DNA of 64,000 bases from Smittia aterrima (Eukaryota > Arthropoda > Insecta > Diptera > Chironomidae): NCBI GenBank assembly GCA_033063855.1, contig CP093831.1, forward strand, positions 19,964,001-20,028,000, given 5' to 3'. The position numbers and the translations under genes are program-made. The notes under the pieces are model-generated. The model had not been told where the DNA came from and did not search any database. It saw only the letters and a program-made list of their open reading frames with translations. The stretch's first letter is position 1. The number at the start of each line of letters is the position of its first letter. Shown one piece after another: positions 63,210 through 64,000 of the stretch.

Positions 63210-64000
63210 ATTAAAAATTAGTATTTTTACTACCATTCCATCTGAAAAGAGTAAACTTGCACAAAATCAAGAAATAAAATAGAAACCAGAAACTAAACAG
63301 TTCACTCTTTCATTTCCTTTTTCCACTTTATCTCGATAGCAATTATTCCATGTCATATTTATTTTTCGCCGTACATGAAATAAATTACGCTTGGAAAAAG
63401 GTTGAAAATTTTCCTTTAATTCTCCTGTTGGAGCAGAAAATTGTCCATTCAGCAGGAACTTTTTTCTTCATTCACTTGAATGACTTTGCGATACCTTTTC
63501 CAAAGGTATCCTCTCGGGATCGCTTACTAATGATGTAAAAATTTTGCTGGAATTTATGCTATTTCGTTTAGGGGAGAGATGAGATAGAAAAAAATGTAAC
63601 ATGGCAATTTCACTTTGCTCGTTTATTCAATGAAGAACTCTTGATCGTATGATTTTGAGAAAGTTTCTGAAATGTTCAATTTTTCCATACAATTTTAATT
63701 GCTTTTGTTCATGCTCGTTGTTTAATGATGATGCAAATGAAAATCTAATAAATGTTATATCCTTTCGATGACCTAAATTACCTTTCAGGCTTTAATTACC
63801 TTTCACCATCCTCAAATCTCAAATGCTCCATTATTTATTCTTATCAGACTCGAGTCATTTAGCAATTTCCTAATCATAGAAAAAGGCTATTAACTATAAC
63901 TTTTACAAATTGTAATTAGACTACTACAAGATACTTTGTTTAAAAAGCTTTTATTGCTCTTAATCCATAATCGGAATTTGCATTTATCTGTTCCAGTTTG
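63210..64000. other. 3' flank, nothing assigned
   Basis: A polyadenylation signal candidate lies near 63275 (GAAATAAAATAG). Beyond it I see only AT-rich sequence with short ORFs (the longest 62 codons at 63350-63538). Confidence 0.4.

Overview
This is an AT-rich eukaryotic window whose genes are split by short GT-AG introns (many of 53-80 bp). The recognisable proteins (an SLC22-type organic cation transporter, brambleberry, and DOMON/copper type II monooxygenase proteins of the DBH/MOXD1 family), the intron sizes and the mobile elements suggest an insect, most likely a dipteran and perhaps a nematoceran midge. The species cannot be fixed from the sequence alone. There are no prokaryotic operons and no CRISPR array.

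Region 1 (1-5.0 kb) is a graveyard. A truncated SLC22-like transporter with an in-frame stop runs directly into a broken brambleberry gene. That gene has a 394-bp insertion flanked by 13-bp direct repeats and two frameshifts. A second, more decayed copy of its 3' end lies 1.7 kb downstream. A simple GGGAAAA/TTCGG-type tandem repeat lies between the copies.

Region 2 (6.8-30.1 kb) is the dominant feature: one gene for a giant secreted, Thr/Glu/Asp-rich, mucin-like protein. It has a signal-peptide exon, a set of small duplicated phase-1 exons, and a 100-N assembly gap. Then comes a roughly 21-kb array of about 300 nearly identical 66-bp (22-codon) units, irregularly punctuated by a 13-codon Cys-containing insert. 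The C-terminus has six 141-bp (47-codon) Cys-containing repeats. Three irregular junctions break the reading frame and look like assembly joins or real lesions.

Region 3 (30.1-40.3 kb) holds an RNase H fragment of a non-LTR retrotransposon, a 1286-bp mariner-sized element lying between inverted ~350-bp arms, and an intact four-exon MOXD1/DBH-like gene. Its product has lost ligands at both copper sites, so it is probably not a working monooxygenase.

Region 4 (40.7-44.6 kb) is a 3.95-kb, GC-richer, ORF-poor insertion between 13-bp direct repeats. It carries a 202-bp internal duplication and three small hairpins whose stems covary.

Region 5 (44.7-60.1 kb) is mostly gene-free AT-rich DNA with three non-autonomous DNA elements: a 1.05-kb foldback element with 8-bp TSD and a captured coding fragment, a 1.1-kb TA-flanked element with 130-bp internal repeats, and a 424-bp MITE with 9-bp TSD.

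Region 6 (60.1-63.3 kb) has a truncated paralogue of the MOXD1-like gene. It keeps the DOMON exons but has an internal deletion of the first copper domain. A candidate two-exon gene for a small acidic secreted peptide follows.
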